A stretch of 64,000 nt of DNA from Collinsella sp. Lineage in GTDB: Bacteria > Actinomycetota > Coriobacteriia > Coriobacteriales > Coriobacteriaceae. This document shows positions 1-8,115 of the stretch, one piece after another. Numbering within the stretch: position 1 is the first letter of the stretch; each line of letters starts with the position of its first letter. The stretch is from positions 62,001 through 126,000 of the forward strand of contig JAHYYJ010000001.1 of assembly GCA_019425015.1 (NCBI GenBank), given 5' to 3'. The notes beneath the pieces were generated by a model that had not been told where the DNA came from, made no database searches, and saw nothing but the letters and a program-made list of their open reading frames with translations. Both the position numbers and the translations under genes were made by a program.

Positions 1-149
1 TTGCGCTCCTTGGAGACAACCACGGTGTCGAGCATCGTGGTGTCGCCCTGCTTGACCAGGCAGGCGCCGGTGGCCTGCTTGGCAAGCTCGCCGGACTCAA
101 AGGTGTAGGTCTTGCCGTACAGCTCAAAGGTCTTGGATACGAGTGTCAT
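1..149 (-). CDS. pnp: Polyribonucleotide nucleotidyltransferase, N-terminal fragment (cut by window edge)
   Basis: Only the first 49 codons lie in the window. The translation begins MTLVSKTFELYGKTYTFE and continues with SGELAKQATGACLVKQGDT, which matches the start of the first RNase PH domain of bacterial PNPase (the phosphorolytic 3'-5' exoribonuclease of RNA decay). The ATG at 149 is preceded by a good ribosome binding site, AAAGGAG, five bases upstream. The gene follows rpsO on the same strand, the usual rpsO-pnp order. Identification rests on the short N-terminus plus synteny, so it is likely rather than certain. Confidence 0.85.
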   Translation of the reverse strand, partial: MTLVSKTFELYGKTYTFESGELAKQATGACLVKQGDTTMLDTVVVSKER

Positions 150-162
150 TGTTCTCCTTTAC

Positions 163-185
163 CCCACAGGCCCCTTGCCTGTGGG
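163..185 (-). promoter_or_regulatory. Hairpin in the pnp leader
   Basis: On the minus strand an 8-bp perfect stem, CCCACAGG pairing with CCTGTGGG across a 7-base loop, ends just upstream of the pnp ribosome binding site. In E. coli pnp is autoregulated through a leader stem cleaved by RNase III. A similar role here is inference; the sequence itself shows only the hairpin and its position. Confidence 0.5.
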
Positions 186-252
186 CTTCTCATGTGACGC
201 GGGCCCCCTGCCCCCGCCACGCTTCAGAGCGTGATTGTTCGCGCCCTTACAC

Positions 253-284
253 AAAAAGAGCGCCCCGCTGCGCAGGACGCTCTT
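253..284 (-). terminator. Rho-independent terminator of rpsO
   Basis: Reading the minus strand after the rpsO stop, AAGAGCG pairs with CGCTCTT around a GC-rich middle and is followed at once by a run of five T. The hairpin lies 16 bases after the rpsO stop codon, so most rpsO transcripts should end before pnp. Confidence 0.75.
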
Positions 285-299
285 AGCATGTACAAATCC

Positions 300-578
300 T
301 TACTGGATGTTGTCGCGGATGCCCAGAGCCTTGATGAGCTCACGGTACTCGACGATGTCGTTCTTCTTGATGTAGGAGAGAAGACGACGACGACGGCCGA
401 CGAGCATGAGCAGGCCACGACGGGTGTGGAAGTCCTTCTGGTGGGACTTCATGTGCTCGGTCAGCTCCTTGATGCGCTCGGACAGGATGGCGACCTGAAC
501 CTTGGGGTTGCCGGTGTCGACCGGGGTGTTACCGAACTGGGCAGTCAGCTCAGCCTTGCGCTCTTTGGAAACAGTCAT
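300..578 (-). CDS. rpsO: Ribosomal protein S15
   Basis: The 92-residue product binds 16S rRNA in the central domain of the 30S subunit. It starts MTVSKERKAELTAQFG and contains the family's core TGNPKVQVAILSERI, the histidine-rich stretch HMKSHQKDFHTRRGL and the closing RRRRLLSYIKKND, and its length is normal for S15 (about 89). The ATG at 578 is chosen because GAAAGGTGAAACA precedes it, and because a longer in-frame version starting at 674 would add 32 residues without similarity to S15. The leader carries competing hairpins (599-624), compatible with S15 autoregulation. Confidence 0.97.
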   Translation of the reverse strand: MTVSKERKAELTAQFGNTPVDTGNPKVQVAILSERIKELTEHMKSHQKDFHTRRGLLMLVGRRRRLLSYIKKNDIVEYRELIKALGIRDNIQ

Positions 579-598
579 TGTTTCACCTTTCGTTTCTT

Positions 599-624
599 GT
601 CGCCCGCGGGCGACACTATTCGCC
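599..624 (-). promoter_or_regulatory. Competing hairpins in the rpsO leader (candidate S15 autoregulatory site)
   Basis: Just upstream of the rpsO ribosome binding site the minus strand reads GGCGA, then TCGCC, then GGCGA again. The middle segment can pair with the first (609-624) or with the last (599-614, a perfect 16-base palindrome GTCGCC-CGCG-GGCGAC), but not with both. Mutually exclusive pairing next to the start codon is the arrangement known from S15 leaders in several phyla. A weak -10 hexamer TAACAT lies upstream at 684-689. Confidence 0.5.
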
Positions 625-716
625 TCGGACTGGGAAGCCGTCGGTGGAGCGAGCATCCAAGGTCGAGGTACCAACAGGTCGGTATGTTACCACAAGCAGA
701 CCGCCCATGCGCATCA

Positions 717-1466
717 TCACCGACCCAACATGAATTCCATCGCACGGAGGCGCTGGTCGGTGTGCGTCGCAGCCCACACATGCGAAAGCCCGAGCAAGAA
801 CGCCGCCGTATGCGGGTCGATTCGCTCGACCATGAGTGCATCGAAGGTCATGGACATGAGGGCGCGCAGCCACTCGACCTCACCGGTCGAAACCAGCTCG
901 GCACCCGGAACGCTCGACGCGCACGAACCGCACATGAGCCCGCCCGCCTGGGGCGAAAAGTACGACAGCATGGGGTCTCCGCACAGCACGCAGGCCGAAA
1001 AATCGGGTCGATAGCCCACGTGCGACAGAAGTTTAAAGACAAAGGCCGCCACGAGCAGGTCCATATGTGCCGAGTCGAGCCCACAGCCGACAAGCGTGAG
1101 CGCCCGCTGCGTGATGGCAAAGGTAAACGGGTCCTCGGCGTCCTCGAATGAGCACACGCGCGCGACCTCGGCAATCGCGCTTGCGGCGCAGGTCGTCTCG
1201 TAATCGGGCGCGGCGCCAACCGGCGCTTCCAAAAGCTCGGCCTGAGAAACAACGTCGAGCGAGCGTCCATGTGCGAGCAGCATATCGACGGTACAGAATA
1301 ATTCGCAGCGCGCCGCCAAGCGCCCACCGGGTTTGCGGGCCCCCTTTGCCACGGCACGAACCTGACGACCCCGCTCGTCAAGCATCGTCAGAATCAGATC
1401 GGTCTCTTTGAGCTTGGTCTTGTCGAGCACGAGCACCTTCGTGCGATATGTCCGGGAGCCTGCCAT
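717..1466 (-). CDS. recO: DNA repair protein RecO
   Basis: RecO loads RecA at single-stranded gaps together with RecR in RecF-pathway recombination. The 249-residue protein has the N-terminal OB-fold (TKVLVLDKTKLKETDLI, followed by GRQVRAVAKGARKP) and, at residues 159-182, a zinc-binding cysteine set (CVLCG, then CGSC). Length fits the family (about 240-260). The ATG at 1466 begins MAGSRTYRTKVLVLD, where RecO proteins usually begin. It lies 15 bases after the era stop and is the last gene of the hemW-to-recO run. The era-recO order is common in bacteria. Confidence 0.92.
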   Translation of the reverse strand: MAGSRTYRTKVLVLDKTKLKETDLILTMLDERGRQVRAVAKGARKPGGRLAARCELFCTVDMLLAHGRSLDVVSQAELLEAPVGAAPDYETTCAASAIAEVARVCSFEDAEDPFTFAITQRALTLVGCGLDSAHMDLLVAAFVFKLLSHVGYRPDFSACVLCGDPMLSYFSPQAGGLMCGSCASSVPGAELVSTGEVEWLRALMSMTFDALMVERIDPHTAAFLLGLSHVWAATHTDQRLRAMEFMLGR

Positions 1467-1481
1467 GCGCGCTGCGCGTCC

Positions 1482-2549
1482 TTAGTCCTCGGCGTTGTAG
1501 CCAAAGCGGCGAATCTGGGCCTCGTCGTCACGCCAGCCGGCCTTGACCTTCACGTCCAGCTCCAAAAAGACCTGCGTGCCAAAAATGCGCTCAAGATCGC
1601 GACGGGCGTCGATACCGATATGCTTGATCATCTCGCCGCCCTTGCCGATGATGATGCCCTTTTGGCCCTCGCGCTCGACGTAAATAGTGGCGTGCACGCG
1701 CAGCACCTTCTTGGTCTGCTCGAGCGCGTCGCAGATTACGCCAACGGAGTGAGGGATCTCATCACGGGTGCGGCGCAAGACCTTCTCGCGCACAAACTCG
1801 GCAACGAGCGTCTCGTCAGAAGCGTCGGTACCCATGTCCTCGGGGAACCAACGCGGGCCCTCGGGCAAAAAGTGCGCAACGGTCTCGATAAAGGCATCGA
1901 CGTTGAAGTTCTTGACCGACGACGTCACGATCTCGTCGTCAAAGTCCATAAGCTCGTGGGCTGCCTTAAGCTGCTCCATGACCTGTGCGGGGTCGGCCTC
2001 ATCGGCCTTGGTGAGCACCAGGACCTTCTTGGAACGGGCATTCTTGACACGCTCGGCAACCCAGGCGTCTCCCCTGCCGATCGGTTTGGTGGCATCAATC
2101 AAAAACGCGACAACATCGACATCGTTCAGCTCGAACAGCGCGCTCTTGTTCAGCTCGGACCCTAGACCGTCCTTGGGCTTGTGGATACCCGGGGTATCGA
2201 CAAAGACCAGCTGGTAGCCGGGGCGGTTGACGACGGCGCGCATGCGGCGGCGGGTCGTCTGGGCCACCGGCGAGGTGATGGCGACCTTTTTGCCATAGCA
2301 GGCGTTGAGCAGCGTTGACTTACCGGCGTTGGGGCGGCCGACCAAGGCCACGAAGCCACTGCGGAAACCGGGCTCAACGTCGCCAAAGCCCGCGAGGCTG
2401 TCGTCCTCATCGCACAGGGCGTCGAGCTCCTCGTCGCTCATGCCCTCAAACGGGTCGAACTCCTCGACTTCCTCATAGGCCTCGGTCGCCTTAGCATCCG
2501 GGGACTCGTCGTCCAAAATCTCATCGGTAGACTGCATATTGTCGGACAT
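1482..2549 (-). CDS. era: GTPase Era with acidic N-terminal extension
   Basis: Era binds 16S rRNA near its 3' end and helps 30S assembly. The GTPase domain shows G1 GRPNAGKST (residues 71-79), G3 DTPG, and a G4 of TKAD type; the C-terminal KH domain carries GIIIGKGGEMIK. At 355 residues it is about 60 longer than typical Era, the excess being a strongly acidic N-terminus (residues 1-60, rich in D and E) before the GTPase core. The ATG at 2549 has AAAGGGATTCCC in front. It follows dgkA by 12 bases in the ybeY-dgkA-era-recO order known from many Gram-positive bacteria. Confidence 0.96.
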   Translation of the reverse strand: MSDNMQSTDEILDDESPDAKATEAYEEVEEFDPFEGMSDEELDALCDEDDSLAGFGDVEPGFRSGFVALVGRPNAGKSTLLNACYGKKVAITSPVAQTTRRRMRAVVNRPGYQLVFVDTPGIHKPKDGLGSELNKSALFELNDVDVVAFLIDATKPIGRGDAWVAERVKNARSKKVLVLTKADEADPAQVMEQLKAAHELMDFDDEIVTSSVKNFNVDAFIETVAHFLPEGPRWFPEDMGTDASDETLVAEFVREKVLRRTRDEIPHSVGVICDALEQTKKVLRVHATIYVEREGQKGIIIGKGGEMIKHIGIDARRDLERIFGTQVFLELDVKVKAGWRDDEAQIRRFGYNAED

Positions 2550-2561
2550 GGGAATCCCTTT

Positions 2562-2939
2562 CTAAATAAAGCCGAGCGCGTGGGCAAATACCAGCACGCC
2601 CACAATCGCGGCGGTGATGGAAAGAACGTATACAGAGGCGGCGGCGATGTCCTTGGCGCGTTTTGCCAGCGGATGGAGCTCCTGGGTCGCCAGATCGACA
2701 ATGGCCTCCATGGCGGTATTGCACAGCTCGCCGTGAATCACCAGGCCGCAGCAGATGATAATCGTGGCCCACTCGGCAATGTCGAGCCCCACGATGCAGC
2801 CGGCAATGACGGTGCACACGCCCGCCACGAGCATGACCTTAATGTTGCGCTCGGTCTTGACGGCGGTGACGAAGCCCTCCATGGCGTAGGAGAACGACTT
2901 TAAAAAGGACGGATGGTCCTTGTTCGATCCGGGAATCAT
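2562..2939 (-). CDS. dgkA: Diacylglycerol / undecaprenol kinase family membrane protein
   Basis: A 125-residue membrane protein of the DgkA family, which phosphorylates diacylglycerol or, in Gram-positive bacteria, undecaprenol to recycle the peptidoglycan carrier lipid. It has an N-terminal helix with FSYAMEGFVTAVKTERN, three hydrophobic segments (about residues 33-50, 57-75 and 100-122), and the family motif ELCNTAMEAIVD. Its place between ybeY and era matches the Firmicutes undecaprenol kinase locus, which favours the lipid-carrier role, but the substrate cannot be read from sequence. Confidence 0.9.
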   Translation of the reverse strand: MIPGSNKDHPSFLKSFSYAMEGFVTAVKTERNIKVMLVAGVCTVIAGCIVGLDIAEWATIIICCGLVIHGELCNTAMEAIVDLATQELHPLAKRAKDIAAASVYVLSITAAIVGVLVFAHALGFI

Positions 2940-2948
2940 AAACGGCTC

Positions 2949-3458
2949 CTAGTCGTGGGCATGATTGGTGATGGGGCCGACGTGAACCAGTTTGGGATCC
3001 TCGCCGCGCTCGAGCGCCAGATCGCGCAGGATAGCGTCCTCGCGGGCCTCCATAACCTCGGCCTCGTCGTCCTCGATGTGGTCATAGCCCAGCAGGTGCA
3101 GCATGCCGTGAACGAGCATCAGACGGCACTCGTCAGCGGGGCTATTGCCAAAACCGGAGGCCTGACGGGCAATAACCTGCGGGGCCAAGATGATATCGCC
3201 GAGCTCGAGCGTCTCATCGGCGGGAATGTCATCGTCAAAGGCCGAATCGCACTCAAACGAGAGCACATCGGTGGTGCGGTCGATACCGCGCCACTCGTGG
3301 TTGAGCTCGTGCATCTCGTCCTCGTCGACATACGAAAGGGAAATCTCGACTTCACGCTCAACGCCCTCGGCGGCAAGCACGACCTCGCAGATGTGCTCCA
3401 CCTCCTGAGCATCGAGCAGCGTATCGAGCTCGGCATCGTTGCTGATCAATACACTCAA
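2949..3458 (-). CDS. ybeY: Endoribonuclease YbeY (rRNA maturation)
   Basis: YbeY is a zinc metalloprotein needed for 16S rRNA 3' processing and 70S quality control. The 169-residue product carries the metal-binding signature HGMLHLLGYDH near residue 140 and the upstream SLSYVDEDEMHELNHEWRG typical of the family. The start is a TTG at 3458 overlapping the phoH stop by four bases, with AAAGGAG seven bases upstream. Overlap with phoH suggests translational coupling. The C-terminal tail after the signature is longer than in E. coli. Confidence 0.94.
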   Translation of the reverse strand: MSVLISNDAELDTLLDAQEVEHICEVVLAAEGVEREVEISLSYVDEDEMHELNHEWRGIDRTTDVLSFECDSAFDDDIPADETLELGDIILAPQVIARQASGFGNSPADECRLMLVHGMLHLLGYDHIEDDEAEVMEAREDAILRDLALERGEDPKLVHVGPITNHAHD

Positions 3459-4441
3459 CGGGACTCCTTTCGGTCGCGTGAGCGTTGCTCACGCACGTCA
3501 TCATAAGCATCATATGCCTCAACGATACAACCCACTAGGGCATGACGCACCACGTCGGCACGCTCGAGGTGAGAAAATGCCACATCGTCGACACGGCCCA
3601 AAATCTTCTCGACATCCGCCAAGCCACCACGACGACCCACCAGGTCGCGCTGGCTGAGGTCGCCGGTAATCACGAACTTGGAGTTGAATCCAAGGCGTGT
3701 CAGGAACATCTTCATCTGCTCGGGCGTGGTATTTTGCGCCTCGTCGAGCACCACGAAAGCATCGCTCAGCGTACGACCGCGCATGTAGGCGAGCGGGGCG
3801 ATCTCGATCACGCCGCGCTCCATAAGCTCATCGGTGCGCTCACGATCCATCATGTCAAAAAGGGCATCGTAGAGCGGGCGCATGTACGGATCGATCTTTT
3901 CCTCGAGGGTGCCGGGCAAAAAGCCCAGGTTCTCCCCTGCTTCGACAACCGGACGCGTCAAGATCAAACGGCCCACCTCATGGCGCTTGAGCGCGGCAAC
4001 GGCGAGCGCCATGGCCAGATAGGTCTTACCGGTACCGGCAGGACCCAAGCCAAAGGTGATGGTATGCGAGCGAATGGCATCCACATAGCGCTTTTGCCCA
4101 AGCGTCTTGGGACGAATGACGCGACCGCGATACGAAAGCAGCACGTCATCGCGAAGCGATGTGGCCTCATGCTCGCCGTCGCGCAAGACGGCCAGGCAAC
4201 GCGAGACATCGTCGGCAGACAGGGTACGACCGGCCGCCGCCTCGCGAAAAGCATGTTCGAAAAAGCGAGCCACGAGCTCGACCTCGTCCGGGTCGCCGCT
4301 CACGGAGATCCTATCGCCACGGGCGACCACGTGAGCGCGAACCAAGCTCTCGAGCGCACGAAGGACGCCGTCGCCGGCGCCCAAAACACGCGAGGGATCA
4401 ACTCCCTCGGGAACGGTAAGTCTAATCTTCGAGGCTTCCAT
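3455..4441 (-). CDS. phoH: PhoH-family ATPase
   Basis: A 328-residue cytosolic P-loop ATPase of the PhoH/YbeZ family, linked by genome context to YbeY and RNA metabolism. The C-terminal two-thirds shows Walker A GPAGTGKT (residues 133-140), TRPVVEAGENLGFLPG, Walker B VVLDEAQNTT and ITGDLSQRDL. The N-terminal part (residues 1-100) is the less conserved nucleic-acid-binding-like region of this family. The ATG at 4441 is preceded by AGGGAGGTCC; an upstream in-frame start at 4546 lies deep inside mtaB and adds nothing conserved. The gene overlaps the mtaB stop by 20 bases. Confidence 0.94.
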   Translation of the reverse strand: MEASKIRLTVPEGVDPSRVLGAGDGVLRALESLVRAHVVARGDRISVSGDPDEVELVARFFEHAFREAAAGRTLSADDVSRCLAVLRDGEHEATSLRDDVLLSYRGRVIRPKTLGQKRYVDAIRSHTITFGLGPAGTGKTYLAMALAVAALKRHEVGRLILTRPVVEAGENLGFLPGTLEEKIDPYMRPLYDALFDMMDRERTDELMERGVIEIAPLAYMRGRTLSDAFVVLDEAQNTTPEQMKMFLTRLGFNSKFVITGDLSQRDLVGRRGGLADVEKILGRVDDVAFSHLERADVVRHALVGCIVEAYDAYDDVREQRSRDRKESR

Positions 4442-5714
4442 GGACCTCCCTGCGCGCATGGACCAAGCCGGAATCATCGACTCCGATGATAGCAACATCG
4501 AGCAGGCACGGGGCTGTAAGTCCACAGGTATCGTCAAGACGGGCATGATGGAACGAACCGAGCGTCAGGTTGTCACCATACTCGAGCACGGCGCGCTCAA
4601 CGGTGCCCACGCGACGACGAGCGTCGGCGATAGCGAGCTCCTGCGCCGCGTCTCGCATACGGCGGCTGCGCTCGGCCATAACCTCGGGCGGCACCTGGTC
4701 GGGCATGTCGGCAGCAAGGGTACCGGGACGCTTACTGTAGCGGAACACGTGCATACGCGAGAACCCCACGCGGCGGCACAGCGCCAGCGACTCCTCGAAC
4801 TCCTCGTCCGTCTCACCAGGAAAACCGACGATGACGTCGCACGAAAGAGACGCCTGCGGCAGGATGGCGCGAATCATGCGCACCGTGTCCTCAAAGGCCT
4901 CGGCACTATAGGGACGACCCATGCGATGCAGCGTCGCCGTACAGCCGGACTGTACGGGCAGGTGCAAAAACGGGGCAATACGCTGCGGATAGCGCGCCAT
5001 AACCTTAAGCAGGCGCTCAGAGATATCCATGGGTTCGACCGAGGAAATGCGCACATGCGCAATAGTCGTGCGCTCCATGATGGCCTCGAGCAGCTCATCG
5101 ATTTCGACATGCTCGTCGGTCGCGCTCTTGCCATCGTAGGCACCCAGGTTCACACCGGTCAGCACCACCTCGGGCACGCCGGCCTCCTGGGCCTCGCGAA
5201 CTTGCTCAAGCACGGACTCGACGGGCACGGAACGCTCGGGACCGCGGGCCTTCCACACGATGCAATAGGTGCAACGGTGGTTGCAGCCATCCTGGATCTT
5301 CACGCCCAGCCGCGAACGACCGAGCGCATCGACCACGTCACCATCGCTGCAGGCGGGAACGCTATCGGACTCAACGCCCAGCACATCGCAGACACGTTCG
5401 GCGACATCGATCTTAGACGGCTCGGCAATCACGCGATCCGAAAGCTCCAACAGCTCCTCGGGATGCAAATTGACCACGCATCCGGTCACGACTACATAGG
5501 GCTCATTTGGATGGGCCAGCGCATGACGGACGGCCTTACGGGTCTTGGCCTCGGCCTCGCCCGTAACGGCACAGGTGTTAATGACGATCAGGTCGGCATC
5601 CTGGGGCTCCACCATAGCAAAACCCAGGCGCATAAGATCGGCAGTGATACGGTCAGACTCAACCCGGTTGACACGGCAGCCGAGGTTGACGACGGAAATA
5701 TGGGGTGCGAGCAC
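4422..5714 (-). CDS. mtaB: tRNA N6-threonylcarbamoyladenosine 37 methylthiotransferase MtaB
   Basis: MtaB adds a methylthio group to t6A37 in ANN-decoding tRNAs. The 430-residue protein has the N-terminal MTTase domain with three cluster cysteines (C13, C48, C79), a radical SAM domain with CNHRCTYC (C144, C148, C151), and a C-terminal TRAM-like segment (VGTVERAVLEYGD). The MtaB branch rather than MiaB or RimO is favoured by the phrase VVNLGCRVN at the start and by the Gram-positive dnaJ-mtaB neighbourhood. It starts with GTG at 5714, five bases after AAGGAG and ten bases after the dnaJ stop. Confidence 0.9.
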   Translation of the reverse strand: MLAPHISVVNLGCRVNRVESDRITADLMRLGFAMVEPQDADLIVINTCAVTGEAEAKTRKAVRHALAHPNEPYVVVTGCVVNLHPEELLELSDRVIAEPSKIDVAERVCDVLGVESDSVPACSDGDVVDALGRSRLGVKIQDGCNHRCTYCIVWKARGPERSVPVESVLEQVREAQEAGVPEVVLTGVNLGAYDGKSATDEHVEIDELLEAIMERTTIAHVRISSVEPMDISERLLKVMARYPQRIAPFLHLPVQSGCTATLHRMGRPYSAEAFEDTVRMIRAILPQASLSCDVIVGFPGETDEEFEESLALCRRVGFSRMHVFRYSKRPGTLAADMPDQVPPEVMAERSRRMRDAAQELAIADARRRVGTVERAVLEYGDNLTLGSFHHARLDDTCGLTAPCLLDVAIIGVDDSGLVHARREVHGSLED

Positions 5715-5723
5715 GCGGGCTCC

Positions 5724-6872
5724 TTAATCGAGGATATCGTCGAGGGCACTCTTGATACGGTCGGTCACCGACTTCTTACCGGAAGCGACGTCATCGCCCA
5801 TCTCATCGGCAAAAGCACGGAGCAGCTCGCGCTGCTTATTGGAAAGATTGGTGGGAACGACCACGCGCAGTTGCACGATCAAGCGGCCACGCGAACCGCC
5901 ACCGCCAATGCGCGGCATGCCGTAATTATTGACGCTCACGGTGTCGCCGTACTGGGCGCCGGCGGGAACCGTCACCTTAACGACCTCGTCGGGCATAATG
6001 CCCTCGACCTCGATCTCGCAGCCGAGCGCAGCCTGCGCAATCGAGATATCGCTCACCAGGTACAGGTCGTCACCGTTGCGCTTAAAGCGCTCATGGTCGG
6101 CAACGCGCACGTTGACAATCAGGTCGCCCGAAGGCTCGCCGCGAAGGCCGGCCTCGCCAAAGCCGCTCACACGCAGCTGGCGACCGGTCGAAACGCCGGC
6201 GGGAATATCGATGTCGATCTTTTCGTGCGAAGGCGTGCGGCCCTGACCATCGCAGGTCTCGCAGGGATGATCGATGACCGTGCCTTCGCCGTGGCAGTCA
6301 GGACAGGGCGAAGAGGACTGAACCTGACCCAGGAACGAACGCTGGACCGTCGTCACATAGCCTGTGCCGTGACAGCGGCTGCACTGCTTTACGGTCGCGC
6401 CCTCGGCCTTGCCGGTACCATTGCAGTCATCGCAAGGGGCAAGACGGTCGTAGCTGATCGTCTTTTTGCAGCCGAGCGCCGCCTCCTCGAGCGTCACCGA
6501 AAGGGAGATGGCCATATCGCGACCGCGACGGCGCTCGCGACGGCTGCGAGCGCCACCACCGGCGCCACCGCCAAAGAACGACGAGAACAGGTCGTCCATG
6601 CCCATGCCGCCAAAGATATCGTTGATGTCGACATAGCCAGAGCCACCGGGGCCGTCCGCGGTGCCGTAACGGTCGTAGTTAGCACGCTTCTGCTCGTCGG
6701 AAAGAACGGAATAGGCCTCGTTGAGCTCTTTGAACTTGGCCTCGGCCTCGGGGTCGTCCGAAACATCTGGGTGTACCGTACGGGCTTTCTTTAGAAACGC
6801 GCGCTTAATCGTCCGCGCGTCGGCATCCTTGTCAACGCCAAGTACCTCGTAGTAATCCCTATTTTCCGACAC
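5724..6872 (-). CDS. dnaJ: Chaperone DnaJ (type A J-protein)
   Basis: The 382-residue co-chaperone stimulates DnaK and binds unfolded clients. It has a J domain (residues 5-70, HPD at 34-36), a Gly/Phe-rich linker (FGGMGMDDLFSSFFGGGAGG), four zinc-binding CxxCxGxG repeats (CDDCNGTG, CSRCHGTG, CPDCHGEG, CETCDGQG) and both C-terminal substrate-binding subdomains, so it is a complete type A DnaJ. The start is a GTG at 6872 preceded by GGAAGGA; an upstream ATG at 6938 would add 22 unrelated residues. Neither grpE nor dnaK is in the window. Confidence 0.95.
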   Translation of the reverse strand: MSENRDYYEVLGVDKDADARTIKRAFLKKARTVHPDVSDDPEAEAKFKELNEAYSVLSDEQKRANYDRYGTADGPGGSGYVDINDIFGGMGMDDLFSSFFGGGAGGGARSRRERRRGRDMAISLSVTLEEAALGCKKTISYDRLAPCDDCNGTGKAEGATVKQCSRCHGTGYVTTVQRSFLGQVQSSSPCPDCHGEGTVIDHPCETCDGQGRTPSHEKIDIDIPAGVSTGRQLRVSGFGEAGLRGEPSGDLIVNVRVADHERFKRNGDDLYLVSDISIAQAALGCEIEVEGIMPDEVVKVTVPAGAQYGDTVSVNNYGMPRIGGGGSRGRLIVQLRVVVPTNLSNKQRELLRAFADEMGDDVASGKKSVTDRIKSALDDILD

Positions 6873-6953
6873 GACCGAATCCTTCCAACTTTCATTATTG
6901 TCACAGTGCGTCCTATACCCAAGCTGGGCCGGGCGCAAACAGAGGGTTTGATG

Positions 6954-8057
6954 TTATTGAATTCCGTACGGCGAAAGCACGGCCCGCTGCGAGCAGCTCG
7001 CGAACCAAACCGACACGAGCGCGAACATAAAACCGTTGGCAAATCCATTGGCAAACTGCATCGCACCGCGCTTCCACCACAGCAGACTGCGATGAAGCAC
7101 GCCGTCCGACAGCACCATGAACAAGCCCATGGCAAACGGAATGAAGCACATCATGGCAAAGGCGGAGAACACGCCCGAGATGGCCGACAGTACCAAAAAC
7201 GGCGCGATGATACCCATGAGGTAGAAGCCGGTGCGAGCCTTACCCTCCAGGCGCTCGGCCTCAACGTGCGCGCGACCGACCAGGTCACCGCCCGAAGCGC
7301 CGTTCGTGCCGGCGTGACCCATGTTGGGGATGCGCACCTCGTCGCCATCATGCGTGCCGGCGGGAAACTCAATCGTCTGCTCGGAGGTCACGCGGATACG
7401 GCCGCTGCCGCCGCAATCGGGACACGGGTCGGCAACGACCTTGCCGGAACCGCCACACTCAGGACAAACCGTCTGGAACGTGCCCGCACCAAACAGGAAG
7501 GACAGGTCGACATCGATATGGCCGCGACCACCGCAGCTCGGACAGGTGTGGGCATGCTCTGACGAAACGGAGCCCGATCCGCCACAATGCCCGCAGGTGT
7601 CAAAGCGGGTGTATCGAACGGTCTTGTGGGCACCGCTCTTGGCCTCCTTGGCGTCGAGCTTGATATCGACGACCACGTTGGCGCCACTCTCGGGGTTGTA
7701 GGCCGCCTGGCCGCGACGGGGCTGGCCCCAGGCGCCTCCGAAGGGAAAACCGCCGTCAAAGGGATTGCCGTAACCGGCGCTGCCGGCATAGCCGCCGCCA
7801 TAGGGCGAAGCCGTCGGTGCACCGGCAAAGGGATTGCCCGACCGCATGGCGTCGTAACGCGCACGCTTCTGCTCGTCCGAGAGCACGGCGTAGGCCTCGG
7901 AAACCTCTTTAAACCTCTCCTCGGCATCCGGCTCTTTATTGACGTCCGGATGGAGCTTGCGGGCCTTTTGTTGGAAAGCCTTTTGGATATCACGCGAGGT
8001 GGCGTCCTTGGAGACGCCCAAAATCTCGTAGTAATCTTTTTCGTTCATCGTCGCCAT
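6954..8057 (-). CDS. DnaJ-like protein with C-terminal membrane domain
   Basis: The 367-residue product begins as a type A DnaJ: J domain (residues 8-70, HPD at 36-38), glycine-rich linker (73-125), and four zinc repeats CGHCGGSG, CPSCGGRG, CPECGGSG and CPDCGGSG (155-218). The first C-terminal subdomain starts normally (TIEFPAGTHDGDEVRIPNMG) but stops near residue 262. From 277 the chain becomes hydrophobic, with about three likely membrane helices (278-297, 299-316, 338-354), and there is no second substrate-binding subdomain or dimerisation region. The start at 8057 follows AGGAGG by nine bases. It lies directly upstream of dnaJ, where hrcA often sits in other Gram-positive bacteria. It may recruit DnaK to the membrane; that role is inferred. 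Confidence 0.85.
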   Translation of the reverse strand: MATMNEKDYYEILGVSKDATSRDIQKAFQQKARKLHPDVNKEPDAEERFKEVSEAYAVLSDEQKRARYDAMRSGNPFAGAPTASPYGGGYAGSAGYGNPFDGGFPFGGAWGQPRRGQAAYNPESGANVVVDIKLDAKEAKSGAHKTVRYTRFDTCGHCGGSGSVSSEHAHTCPSCGGRGHIDVDLSFLFGAGTFQTVCPECGGSGKVVADPCPDCGGSGRIRVTSEQTIEFPAGTHDGDEVRIPNMGHAGTNGASGGDLVGRAHVEAERLEGKARTGFYLMGIIAPFLVLSAISGVFSAFAMMCFIPFAMGLFMVLSDGVLHRSLLWWKRGAMQFANGFANGFMFALVSVWFASCSQRAVLSPYGIQ

Positions 8058-8115
8058 GCGCGGCAACCTCCTGCTCACAGCAGCGTATATATTGCGGTAA
8101 TTCTACCCGAGCGGC

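Noticed and set aside
4440..6794. 784-residue plus-strand open frame across mtaB and dnaJ
   Set aside because: A shadow of two genes with clear families on the other strand; the composition is unlike any protein family.
6873..8115. hrcA or a CIRCE element at the dnaJ locus
   Set aside because: No HrcA-like reading frame and no TTAGCACTC-type inverted repeat were seen.
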